40,485 bases of DNA from Lentisphaeria bacterium UBA7640 (GTDB lineage Bacteria > Verrucomicrobiota > Lentisphaeria > Victivallales > Victivallaceae): the NCBI GenBank assembly GCA_002483765.1, contig DLIO01000088.1:51143-91627 (forward strand). The letters run 5' to 3'. The notes beneath the pieces are model-generated. The model was not told where the DNA came from. It searched no databases and saw nothing but the letters and a program-made list of their open reading frames with translations. Shown piece after piece: positions 24,562 through 31,694 of this stretch; within the stretch, counting starts at the first letter, position 1; every line of letters begins with the position of its first letter. Position numbers and translations under genes: made by a program.

Positions 24562-26214
24562 TTATTTACCCTGTTGTTCGAGTTCAAGTGTTTTGGAGAC
24601 TGAGTCACAAACCTCGGTTGGGCCGAAATACTGAATCGGGCCGGGATAGACGTATTGAGTCTCTTTTGCCCACAGTTCGCGATTTTTTGCGAAATATTTA
24701 AATGGCGCGCCATCCAATTCAGTTAGTGCTTTGCGGATTACTGGCTTGCCTTCGCCGTGGCGCCGTTCGATATTCATCATCATGGTAATTGGCACGCCGC
24801 CTGCGATCCATTCGGACGCGGGTTTTGTGGTATTGCGAACTACCGCCATGTAACCAGTGCGTCCAGCGTTGGCTAAGGCCGCCGCGGTGAAACCGAGGCT
24901 ATAGCAGTAGTCAGCGTCGTAATTTGAGGGCGCTGCGCAACGACCTTCATAACCCAAGAAGTGAGTTTGGGTGGAAAATTTGCCTTTGAAACTCTCCATT
25001 GCTTTAAGCTTTTGGCCGACCATTTTTGCGAGCATTTTTTCAGTTTCGATCAACGAGACCTGAACGTTGCCATGCGGATCGCGGTCGAGACAGAGTTGAA
25101 GTTGAATATCTCTTGGAAGAGAGTTGAAAACCTTAGCGATGTTGTCATCCAAGTTTTTCTTTACGAAGTCAATTTTTTCATTAGAACCAGTGATTTTCTG
25201 GAATTCATCGGCTTCGCGCGCTAAAAGGTCGTTCAGTGTATTAATCAGGATTTTAACTTCAGGAATAAATTCGATCAGTCCTTCGGGGATTAGTGCTACG
25301 CCAAAATTAGCTCCTTTAGCAGCACGAGCCGCGACGATGGCGGTTATGTAATCAACAAGCTGGTCAAGGGTCATTTGCTTCGCAGCGACTTCTTCAGAAA
25401 TGATAGTGATATTAGGCTGAGTCTGCAGAGCGCATTCCAGCGTGATATGTGATGCGGAACGTCCCATCAATTTAATGAAGTGCCAATATTTTTTGGCCGA
25501 GTTGGCGTCGCGTTGGATATTACCGACTAGTTCGCTGTAAACGCGGCAAGCGGTATCAAAACCGAATGAAGTTTCGATATAATTGTTTTTTAGATCGCCA
25601 TCGATAGTTTTTGGACATCCAATGACGTTTATCCCAATTTTGCGCGCTCTGAAATATTCTGCCAGCAAACAAGCGTTGGTGTTGGAATCGTCGCCACCAA
25701 TGATAACTAAGGTGCAGATGTTGCGAGCTTCGCAATGTTTTTGAGCCGCGAGAAAATGTTCTTCCGTTTCGAGTTTGGTACGTCCTGAACCAATCATATC
25801 GAAGCCGCCGGTGTTGCGGTATTGGTCAATGATGTCACCAGTGAGCTCGATTAAATTATTTTTAATCAGTCCGTCTGGTCCTTGCAGAAAACCAAATACT
25901 TTTGATTCTGGGCTGATCGATTTGGCGCCGTCATAAATTCCAGCGATGACATTATGGCCGCCGGGAGCTTGGCCACCGGATAAAATAACGCCGACGTTAA
26001 TCGGTTTGCCACTTTTAGGGTTTGAAGATTTTTTGAAGGTGATTTCAGGAGCGCCATAACTGCAAGGAAATAGTTCCTTGATTTTTGCAGCATCGCCGGC
26101 CGCTGTTGTTGGCTGACCTTCGATAATGTCAACTAATGCTCCAGCTGCGAGTGCTGGTGGGGTTTTGGGCTGGTAAGATGCTCTAGCGGCTTGAAGGGCT
26201 GAAATTTTCGTCAT
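24562..26214 (-). CDS. pfp: Pyrophosphate-dependent 6-phosphofructokinase
   Basis: The protein is 550 residues, the length of the long plant-beta/spirochete-type PFP clade rather than the 320-residue ATP enzyme. Motifs: VGVILSGGQAPGGHNVIAG (about 73-91), IIGGDDSNTNACLLAEYF with the GGDD (173-176) characteristic of PPi users, PKTIDGDLKN (201-210) with the active-site TxDxD, and MGRSASHITLECALQTQPN. It phosphorylates fructose-6-phosphate with PPi, reversibly, in glycolysis and gluconeogenesis. A TAGGAG Shine-Dalgarno lies ten bases before the ATG. The gene leads an operon with gatC and gatA. PPi made by tRNA charging and polymer synthesis could fuel it, but that link is only suggestive. Confidence 0.95.
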   Translation of the reverse strand: MTKISALQAARASYQPKTPPALAAGALVDIIEGQPTTAAGDAAKIKELFPCSYGAPEITFKKSSNPKSGKPINVGVILSGGQAPGGHNVIAGIYDGAKSISPESKVFGFLQGPDGLIKNNLIELTGDIIDQYRNTGGFDMIGSGRTKLETEEHFLAAQKHCEARNICTLVIIGGDDSNTNACLLAEYFRARKIGINVIGCPKTIDGDLKNNYIETSFGFDTACRVYSELVGNIQRDANSAKKYWHFIKLMGRSASHITLECALQTQPNITIISEEVAAKQMTLDQLVDYITAIVAARAAKGANFGVALIPEGLIEFIPEVKILINTLNDLLAREADEFQKITGSNEKIDFVKKNLDDNIAKVFNSLPRDIQLQLCLDRDPHGNVQVSLIETEKMLAKMVGQKLKAMESFKGKFSTQTHFLGYEGRCAAPSNYDADYCYSLGFTAAALANAGRTGYMAVVRNTTKPASEWIAGGVPITMMMNIERRHGEGKPVIRKALTELDGAPFKYFAKNRELWAKETQYVYPGPIQYFGPTEVCDSVSKTLELEQQGK

Positions 26215-26243
26215 GGTGACTTTACTCCTAGGTTTATTTAAAT

Positions 26244-26273
26244 AATATATAAGTGATAAATCTAATTTGTTAA
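26244..26273 (-). promoter_or_regulatory. Probable promoter of the pfp-gatC-gatA operon
   Basis: On the minus strand TTAACA (26273-26268, 5/6) is followed after 18 bases by TATATT (26249-26244), or after 16 bases by TATATA. It is 30 bases upstream of the pfp start. Confidence 0.45.
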
Positions 26274-26337
26274 AGTAACATTTTTTGGCTGATTTTCAAA
26301 CGTAAAGATGTTGTAAAAATCAATTGTGTCGCAATGT

Positions 26338-26366
26338 TTGAATTTTCTCGCAGTAACTGTTATTTT
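26338..26366 (+). promoter_or_regulatory. Possible cinA promoter
   Basis: TTGAAT (26338-26343), 17-base spacer, TATTTT (26361-26366), 60 bases upstream of the cinA ATG. The match is moderate, and the region between pfp and cinA is AT-rich, so chance matches are likely. Confidence 0.3.
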
Positions 26367-26426
26367 AAAGATGAATAACTGATAATTTCCACTGACTTTT
26401 AATTCGACAATTAGGAAAACATCTGA

Positions 26427-27668
26427 ATGCAGATCGCGATTTTAAATACTGGCAATGAACTTTTACGAGGCGCCACACTCAACACTAATCTGACCTTTTC
26501 TGGAGCAATGTTGGCGACGATTGGGGAAGAAGCAGATTGCGCGCTAGCGGTTCCAGATGAACCGTTGATAATTCGCCGTGCGCTGGCATCGTTATTGCAA
26601 ACCCATGAACTGGTTATTGTTACCGGTGGCCTCGGCCCTACTGCCGATGATTTGACCCGCGATATTGTTTGTGGGTTGCTAAATATACAGCAACACGAAG
26701 CACCGGAGTTGCGTGCGAAACTTGAGAAGTATTGGCTGGAACGCCATCCTGGAAGCTCGGGACCTCCGTCTTATTACGCTCAGGCGTTAGTTCCTGAATA
26801 CGCTCAAGTGATGAATAATTGCAATGGAACCGCCCCCGGCTTGTGGATTGATGGCACCTATTTTAAACGCAACGTGGTTGTTGCACTCCTACCCGGTCCG
26901 CCGTCGGAATTTGAACCGATGTTTCGCGATGAATTTTTGCCAAGATTGAGCGCGCGTCGTGGCAAACAAATTTTCACAGAAAAATTCATGGCGTCAAATA
27001 CTTCAGAAATGGCTGCTCAGGAGAAAATCGAAGCGGTTCTACCCCCACATCTGCGCGCCGCTTATTGTGCGTCAGTTGAGGGTACCCGAGTTTTTCTTAC
27101 TGGCGATAATTCCGCTGTTGTCCACGAATTTACAGAAAACGTCAAAAAAACCTTTGGCAACTCAATTCTCGCCAATGGACATCAAGATCTGGTCGATGAA
27201 CTGGTCGAACGTTTAGCCGCGAAGAGTTATACGGTTGCGACCGCAGAGTCCTGCACTGGTGGCATGATTGGCGCAATGATTACCGCACCGCCCGGCGCTT
27301 CAAATATTTATCCAGGAGGTGTCGTTTGCTATTCCAACGAATCAAAACAACGTGAACTCAATGTTTCATCGGAGATTTTGGAACAATACGGCGCAGTTAG
27401 TCGCGAATGCGCTACCGCAATGGTTGAAGGGGTTTGTCAGCGCTTTGGAACTCAAGCCGGGATCTCGGTTACTGGCATTGCTGGGCCAAGCGGTGGAACG
27501 CCTCAAAAGCCGGTGGGCCTGGTCTATGTTGGAGTTATGTTGAATGGGAAAACCGCCGTGCGCGAACTTCATTTACGTGGCGACCGTGCTCAAGTTCGCC
27601 GTCGCGCTGCCGCGCAAGCCTTGATTTTATTGCGTGAAATGTTAATGTCTGATTTAACCGCCCCGTAG
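26427..27668 (+). CDS. cinA: CinA-family protein (MoCF domain plus NMN amidohydrolase domain)
   Basis: The protein is 413 residues, full length for CinA. The N-terminal MoCF/MogA-like domain starts IAILNTGNELLRGATLNTN and has VIVTGGLGPTADDLTRD (about 72-88) and LLPGPPSEFEPMF. The C-terminal domain has the amidase signature VATAESCTGGMIGAMITAPP (about 271-290), YPGGVVCYSNESK and GISVTGIAGPSGGTPQKPVG. The C-terminal domain deamidates nicotinamide mononucleotide in pyridine nucleotide salvage; the N-terminal domain of related enzymes is an ADP-ribose pyrophosphatase. Shine-Dalgarno TAGGAAA precedes the ATG. A tiny cysteine-rich gene begins 33 bases after its stop. Confidence 0.95.
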   Translation: MQIAILNTGNELLRGATLNTNLTFSGAMLATIGEEADCALAVPDEPLIIRRALASLLQTHELVIVTGGLGPTADDLTRDIVCGLLNIQQHEAPELRAKLEKYWLERHPGSSGPPSYYAQALVPEYAQVMNNCNGTAPGLWIDGTYFKRNVVVALLPGPPSEFEPMFRDEFLPRLSARRGKQIFTEKFMASNTSEMAAQEKIEAVLPPHLRAAYCASVEGTRVFLTGDNSAVVHEFTENVKKTFGNSILANGHQDLVDELVERLAAKSYTVATAESCTGGMIGAMITAPPGASNIYPGGVVCYSNESKQRELNVSSEILEQYGAVSRECATAMVEGVCQRFGTQAGISVTGIAGPSGGTPQKPVGLVYVGVMLNGKTAVRELHLRGDRAQVRRRAAAQALILLREMLMSDLTAP

Positions 27669-27701
27669 TTGTCTCGAAAAATATTTTCAGGAGAAAAAAT
27701 T

Positions 27702-27854
27702 ATGCCGGTAATCTGTCCAATTGCCCTAAAAATAGGGTGCGCCAAATGTTCGATTTATAACCTCTGTCCAGTCAAAAAAATCATCGGCGACGAGGGTAAA
27801 GTGCGTCGCAATAAAAAAGGTGATGTCAAAGTTTCACCAACCCGCCCGAAATAG
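27702..27854 (+). CDS. Small cysteine-rich protein (50 residues)
   Basis: ATG at 27702 follows a CAGGAG Shine-Dalgarno (27688-27693). A TTG at 27669 is also in frame but has no such signal. The 50 residues begin MPVICPIALKIGCAKCSIYN and continue LCPVKKIIGD, placing four cysteines at 5, 13, 16 and 22 (C-x7-C-x2-C-x5-C), followed by a Lys/Arg-rich tail. The pattern suits a small metal site, either zinc or an iron-sulfur cluster. I recall similar short CPIAL...GC..C...CP proteins in other anaerobes but cannot name the family. Co-transcription with cinA is likely. Confidence 0.75.
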   Translation: MPVICPIALKIGCAKCSIYNLCPVKKIIGDEGKVRRNKKGDVKVSPTRPK

Positions 27855-27912
27855 TGAAACCGCGAAGAGCGAATTGTAATCATAAACGTCGTCCCAAGAT
27901 GATGTAATTTTA

Positions 27913-27955
27913 ATCTCTAATTCACGCGCGCATTATGCGCGCGCGAATTAGAGAT
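27913..27955. repeat. Family A CGCG palindrome, longest arms
   Basis: ATCTCTAATTCACGCGCGCA, centre TTA, then TGCGCGCGCGAATTAGAGAT. The 20-base arms pair with one mismatch. It lies between the small cysteine-rich gene and the phoH-like gene, both on the plus strand. Confidence 0.9.
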
Positions 27956-28104
27956 AGCATTTACATCAAAAAATATTTCTTATTCTGAACCATGACGTCT
28001 GCGTTTTCCACATTAAAGAATATGTGCTTTCTTTGATTTGCGGGTTGAATTTTGTTGTCATGGGAATTAAACTGATTTCAACTTAAACTTTAAATGAGGT
28101 CTTC

Positions 28105-29439
28105 ATGCCAAAAACCTTTATCCTTGATACTAATGTTCTGCTCCATAATGGAAACAGTCTCCTCGCTTTCAAAGAAAATGACATCGTTTTGCCGATGGCG
28201 GTTATTGAAGAACTTGACCGTTTCAAAAAAAATAACGATGAACTCGGACGCAATGCGCGTTGGGTAATCCGCAAATTGGATGAGATGCGTAAACGTGGTT
28301 CGCTGATGAATGGCGTTCCGATTTTTCCCGATCAACCGGATGGTGGAAAAATTCAGATATTGAGCGCACGTGCCGCGATTAGTGACGAACAAATGGCACG
28401 TATTTCCGATTCTGCTCTTGATTTAGAACATCCGGATAATCGTATTCTCCGCGTCGCACTGGCGCTCCAAAATAGTCGCAAAGAGGTATTTTTCATCAGC
28501 AAAGATATTAATCTTCGCTTAAAAGCTGACGCCCTCGGGCTGCAGGTAATGGACTTCGAAAATGAACGGGTAGAATATGAACGGCTCTATTCCGGATTTC
28601 GCGTCCAGGAGAGCTCGCTTGATGAGATCGAATCTTTTTATAAAAATAAAATCCTAAAATTAGATTTAGAGATGGCACCAAACGAATTCGTGGTTCTGCA
28701 AAATTCTGAAAATCCCAAACGCTCTGCGATTGGACGCAAGACCGCTGACGGAAAAATCCATTTGATTAGTAATCGTTCCGAAGGTACCGTCTGGAATGTT
28801 GAGGCACGCAATAAAGAACAACGCATGGCCTTAGAGCTCTTGCTCGATCCAGAGGTGAAACTGGTGACCTTGGTCGGATCTGCCGGAACTGGCAAAACCC
28901 TGCTCGCGTTAGCGACCGCATTGGAACAGGTTCAGCGTCTTAATCTTTATAGCAAAATACTGGTATCGCGACCGATTATGCCGCTTGGCAATGATATCGG
29001 TTATCTCCCTGGAGCCAAAGACGATAAACTATTTCAATGGATGAAGCCAATTTTTGATAATCTTGATTATCTATTGAAATCGAATCATCCTGGTGGCTCT
29101 GCTAAGAAGATTTCTGATTTAATATCTTCGCAACGCCTTGAAATGGAGGCTATTACTTACATTCGTGGTCGTAGCTTAGCGAAACATTTTGTAATTATTG
29201 ATGAAGCTCAAAACTTGACCCCACACGAAATCAAAACGATTATCAGTCGCGCTGGCGAAGAAACCAAAATGGTTTTGACTGGTGACCCGGAACAGATCGA
29301 TAATCCATATTTGGATGCCTCCAGTAATGGGTTAACCTATTCCGCGGAACGTCTGAAGGATCAAAAACTGCATGGCCACATCACCTTAACTCGCAGCGAA
29401 CGTAGCGAACTCGCCGGTATCGCCGCGAAGTTTTTATAA
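28105..29439 (+). CDS. PIN domain-PhoH ATPase fusion (PhoH2/YlaK type)
   Basis: The protein is 444 residues. An N-terminal PIN ribonuclease domain has the acidic residues in FILDTNVLLHNG (Asp8), PMAVIEELDRFK and later FFISKDINLRLKADALGL. A PhoH-type P-loop domain follows: VTLVGSAGTGKTLLALATAL (Walker A 258-265), the conserved PIMPLGNDIGYLPGAKDDKL, VIIDEAQNLTPHEIKTIISR and TGDPEQIDNPYLD. PIN-PhoH proteins act as RNA helicases coupled to ribonuclease activity in described members. A GAGGT Shine-Dalgarno is present. The toxin-like PIN part lacks an adjacent antitoxin gene. It stands alone between a family A palindrome and the repeat-flanked GxxExxY gene. Confidence 0.94.
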   Translation: MPKTFILDTNVLLHNGNSLLAFKENDIVLPMAVIEELDRFKKNNDELGRNARWVIRKLDEMRKRGSLMNGVPIFPDQPDGGKIQILSARAAISDEQMARISDSALDLEHPDNRILRVALALQNSRKEVFFISKDINLRLKADALGLQVMDFENERVEYERLYSGFRVQESSLDEIESFYKNKILKLDLEMAPNEFVVLQNSENPKRSAIGRKTADGKIHLISNRSEGTVWNVEARNKEQRMALELLLDPEVKLVTLVGSAGTGKTLLALATALEQVQRLNLYSKILVSRPIMPLGNDIGYLPGAKDDKLFQWMKPIFDNLDYLLKSNHPGGSAKKISDLISSQRLEMEAITYIRGRSLAKHFVIIDEAQNLTPHEIKTIISRAGEETKMVLTGDPEQIDNPYLDASSNGLTYSAERLKDQKLHGHITLTRSERSELAGIAAKFL

Positions 29440-29464
29440 GGAAGAAAAACCGGGAAAGAAAACC

Positions 29465-29511
29465 GGGAAGGAACCACCGATGAACACAAATGAGCACGGA
29501 TGGGAAATGGG
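29465..29511 (+). repeat. Family C element, left direct repeat around the GxxExxY gene
   Basis: It begins GGGAAGGAACCACCGATGAA and matches 29961-30007 at 46 of 47 positions. It carries an AAGGAA Shine-Dalgarno and the ATG of the GxxExxY gene, so the first residues of that protein are repeat-encoded. Confidence 0.9.
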
Positions 29512-29899
29512 GAAAGAGGCTGTAAATAAAAGTGATTTTTTGTATAAGGAAGAATCGCACCGGATTATTGGGTGTGCCTTTGAGGTGTTAAATGTTTTGG
29601 GGCATGGTTTGCTGGAAAAACCGTATGAAAATGCCTTAGTTGTTGAATTCCAACAACAAGGAATATCCTATACCCAACAACCGAGATTTCCTGTGATTTA
29701 CAAATTAGCCAATGTTGGTGAATATATCCCTGACTTGATTGTATTCGATAAAATAATTGTTGACACCAAAGTCATTGATAAAATAGGTGGTAACGAAAAA
29801 GCCCAGCTCATTAATTATTTGAAAATCACTAAACTTCGAGTCGGTTTAATACTCAATTTTAAGCGCACCAACCTAGAATGGGAACGAATTATATTATGA
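29480..29899 (+). CDS. GxxExxY-family protein
   Basis: The protein is 139 residues. It has the name-giving signature GHGLLEKPYENAL (G-x-x-E-x-x-Y, about residues 43-55) after IIGCAFEVLNVL. Further conserved features are EFQQQGISYTQQ, GEYIPDLIVFDKIIVDTKVI with an acidic-D-x-K-like pair, AQLINYLKITKLRVGLILNF, and the late ERIIL. The core resembles a PD-(D/E)xK nuclease fold; biological role unknown. The first 10-15 residues (MNTNEHGWEMGK) are encoded by the direct repeat, which also supplies the ribosome binding site. No upstream promoter is clear, and no partner gene is adjacent. Confidence 0.88.
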   Translation: MNTNEHGWEMGKEAVNKSDFLYKEESHRIIGCAFEVLNVLGHGLLEKPYENALVVEFQQQGISYTQQPRFPVIYKLANVGEYIPDLIVFDKIIVDTKVIDKIGGNEKAQLINYLKITKLRVGLILNFKRTNLEWERIIL

Positions 29900-29960
29900 A
29901 AATCATCTGTGCGAATCGGGGTCTATCTGTGGTTGAATATTAGGTTTTGTAAGATAAATA

Positions 29961-30007
29961 GGGAAGGAACCACCGATGAACACAAATGGGCACGGATGGG
30001 AAATGGG
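29961..30007 (+). repeat. Family C element, right direct repeat around the GxxExxY gene
   Basis: It matches 29465-29511 at 46 of 47 bases. Its AAGGAACCACCGATG opens a 17-codon frame (29976-30029, MNTNGHGWEMGREFSAH) that stops at once, so here the same start signal leads nowhere. Confidence 0.9.
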
Positions 30008-30025
30008 AAGGGAGTTTTCTGCCCA

Positions 30026-30101
30026 CTAATTTCACTAATTGGCACTAATGGTGTGGGAAATGGGAGAGAGTTAACCACGGAAAACACTGAAAACACGGAA
30101 G
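30026..30101. repeat. Short periodic repeats (family C relatives)
   Basis: CTAATTTCACTAATTGGCAC is followed by TAATGG and later by AACCACGGAAAACACTGAAA. Both have 8-10 base periodicity. A similar CACCAATAAGCACTAATGGG stands at 13267. In the gap 29900-30317 I see repeats only, no gene. Confidence 0.55.
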
Positions 30102-30125
30102 ATAAATTGGTGTAATTAGAGATAC

Positions 30126-30157
30126 TAATTCGCGCGCGCATTATGCGCGCGCTAATT
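30126..30157. repeat. Family A CGCG palindrome
   Basis: TAATTCGCGCGCGCAT, centre T, then ATGCGCGCGCTAATTT. The last paired bases are imperfect. It lies between the GxxExxY gene and the convergent DUF3999-like gene. Confidence 0.85.
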
Positions 30158-30194
30158 TAAAACCATCAGTTATATTAATTTTCGTATCATCCGT

Positions 30195-30222
30195 CTGCCT
30201 GCCAAGGCTTTGGCGCAGGCAG
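30195..30222. repeat. GC-rich hairpin
   Basis: CTGCCTGCCAAGGCTTTGGC followed by GCAGGCAG folds into a stem (CTGCCTG/CAGGCAG and CCAA/TTGG) with a small loop. No T-run follows on either strand. It resembles REP-type hairpins. Confidence 0.5.
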
Positions 30223-30317
30223 CTGGGCCAACCTTTCCTTTCCCTATCTGTGGTTTGATTCCCTTTTCCCATTCTAATTCCTAGATTCTAGATTCTTCCC
30301 GATCATATTCTGCGTGG

Positions 30318-31694
30318 TCAGTCTTCCGATGATTGAGCGTCAAATTTACGCAGGCAGAAAGTCAGGGTGATGATCAGAACGGCTGCGGCTAATCCTAAAA
30401 CTGTATACATCGCGATGGTGAACCATTTGACGTTAGGCATGATTTTGGCTTTAAACAGTGGGTTTTTCTCTGCGGCGCTCATGGTCAGGACGGAGTGTTC
30501 TGTTTTGCGCTGTTGCTTCATCACCTCACGAATATCGTATTGAGGTTGTGGAATATTAGTTCCATCATAATACAGTGTTACCGGAAACTCTACATTTTCG
30601 TTCATTAGCATTATTTGTAAACCTTCCGCGAGCGCAGAGATACTCACGTTCTCCAGCGGCGGATTGTCGTTATTGATAATTGTTATCCGGTAATGTGGAG
30701 CGCGAGTTGAACGGCTTTTCAATGACATCTCTGTACGATTTACTTCTTGCAGTGCGAATGAATATATTTTGGTGGAATCAACCTTGTACCAATCATTGCC
30801 GTCTTTTGAGTATTCCAGAATACATTCACGCGCAAAGTTCCGCGAACTGGTGTTCACTATAAAAGTCACTATCGGAGAACGCGAAGTGCGCAATTCAATA
30901 ATTTGTTTGCCGTTTTTGTTTGAAATATTTTCAATGGTTACGGGGACATTGTGTTGCGCTGGAATACTAACGCGGCGAGCGGCAATCTTGGCGGCGAGAG
31001 TAATCCGGTCAATCCGAAAATCCTGGCGTTGATAGAAATTGTTGGTGGCGGTGTTGTTTCCGTCATTGCCACTTTTCACAAGCTGTTCAAAGTACGGTTG
31101 TTTTTTCACTTCAGAAAAATTTAGAATCTGTAATTTAAACCAGCGGAAATCGGACGGTGAAATATTGATCGCAGTATTGCGCAGATTCACGATGCTGGAG
31201 TAATCGTAAATGCGATTTTCAGAAACTAATAACTGCCAGTTTTGTTGGTCATTACTGCCATAAACAGTGACCATTTTTTCAAAATTAGTTGCAGGTGTGG
31301 CAATAATGATTCGTTCAGTTTTGAAGATACTGGGAGACAGTGTTTGGGGTCTGGAAATAATCAACTCAATACTGTTCTCTTTTTCCGAGTCTGGCTTTGA
31401 CAGTGCGTCTATTTGGGCAATGCAAGTTTTTTCCGCTTTGTCCATCACACTGATAAATTCTGGTTGTAAAGCAAAAGGCAATTGTCGCCCGAGACGGTCA
31501 TACAAGCGTAAATCAGTATAGCCGTCATTGGTATGATCATATAAATCAGGATCAAATGATATTGCGGAAAACGTCTTTAACGCTTTATCGTCAGGCTGGG
31601 CGTTGCGGGTATATTGCAAAGCTGAGCGGTAATCATTGCCGTAAATAATTCCAGCAAACAGCAGGATAATTAAAGTAAAATAGGTTTTCTTCAC
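30318..31694 (-). CDS. DUF3999-like exported protein
   Basis: The protein is 458 residues. It has a signal peptide (MKKTYFTLIILLFAGIIYGN), a long beta-rich extracytoplasmic region and one C-terminal membrane helix (about residues 425-447) before a short cytoplasmic tail. The start is GTG, overlapping the stop of the DUF2339 gene (GTGA). The gene arrangement and the discoidin-like segments (VTVYGSNDQQNWQLL, ECILEYSKDGNDWYKVD) fit DUF3999, which sits next to DUF2339 genes in many bacteria. Function unknown. The two are presumably an envelope complex. Confidence 0.75.
   Translation of the reverse strand: MKKTYFTLIILLFAGIIYGNDYRSALQYTRNAQPDDKALKTFSAISFDPDLYDHTNDGYTDLRLYDRLGRQLPFALQPEFISVMDKAEKTCIAQIDALSKPDSEKENSIELIISRPQTLSPSIFKTERIIIATPATNFEKMVTVYGSNDQQNWQLLVSENRIYDYSSIVNLRNTAINISPSDFRWFKLQILNFSEVKKQPYFEQLVKSGNDGNNTATNNFYQRQDFRIDRITLAAKIAARRVSIPAQHNVPVTIENISNKNGKQIIELRTSRSPIVTFIVNTSSRNFARECILEYSKDGNDWYKVDSTKIYSFALQEVNRTEMSLKSRSTRAPHYRITIINNDNPPLENVSISALAEGLQIMLMNENVEFPVTLYYDGTNIPQPQYDIREVMKQQRKTEHSVLTMSAAEKNPLFKAKIMPNVKWFTIAMYTVLGLAAAVLIITLTFCLRKFDAQSSED

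Noticed and set aside
27913..27955. Family A palindromes as intrinsic terminators
   Set aside because: No T-tract follows the stem on either strand, and several copies lie in divergent regions where no terminator is needed.
28105..29439. PIN domain as a VapC toxin with antitoxin
   Set aside because: The PIN domain is fused to PhoH and no antitoxin-like small gene precedes it; the upstream small gene is cysteine-rich and 250 bases away.
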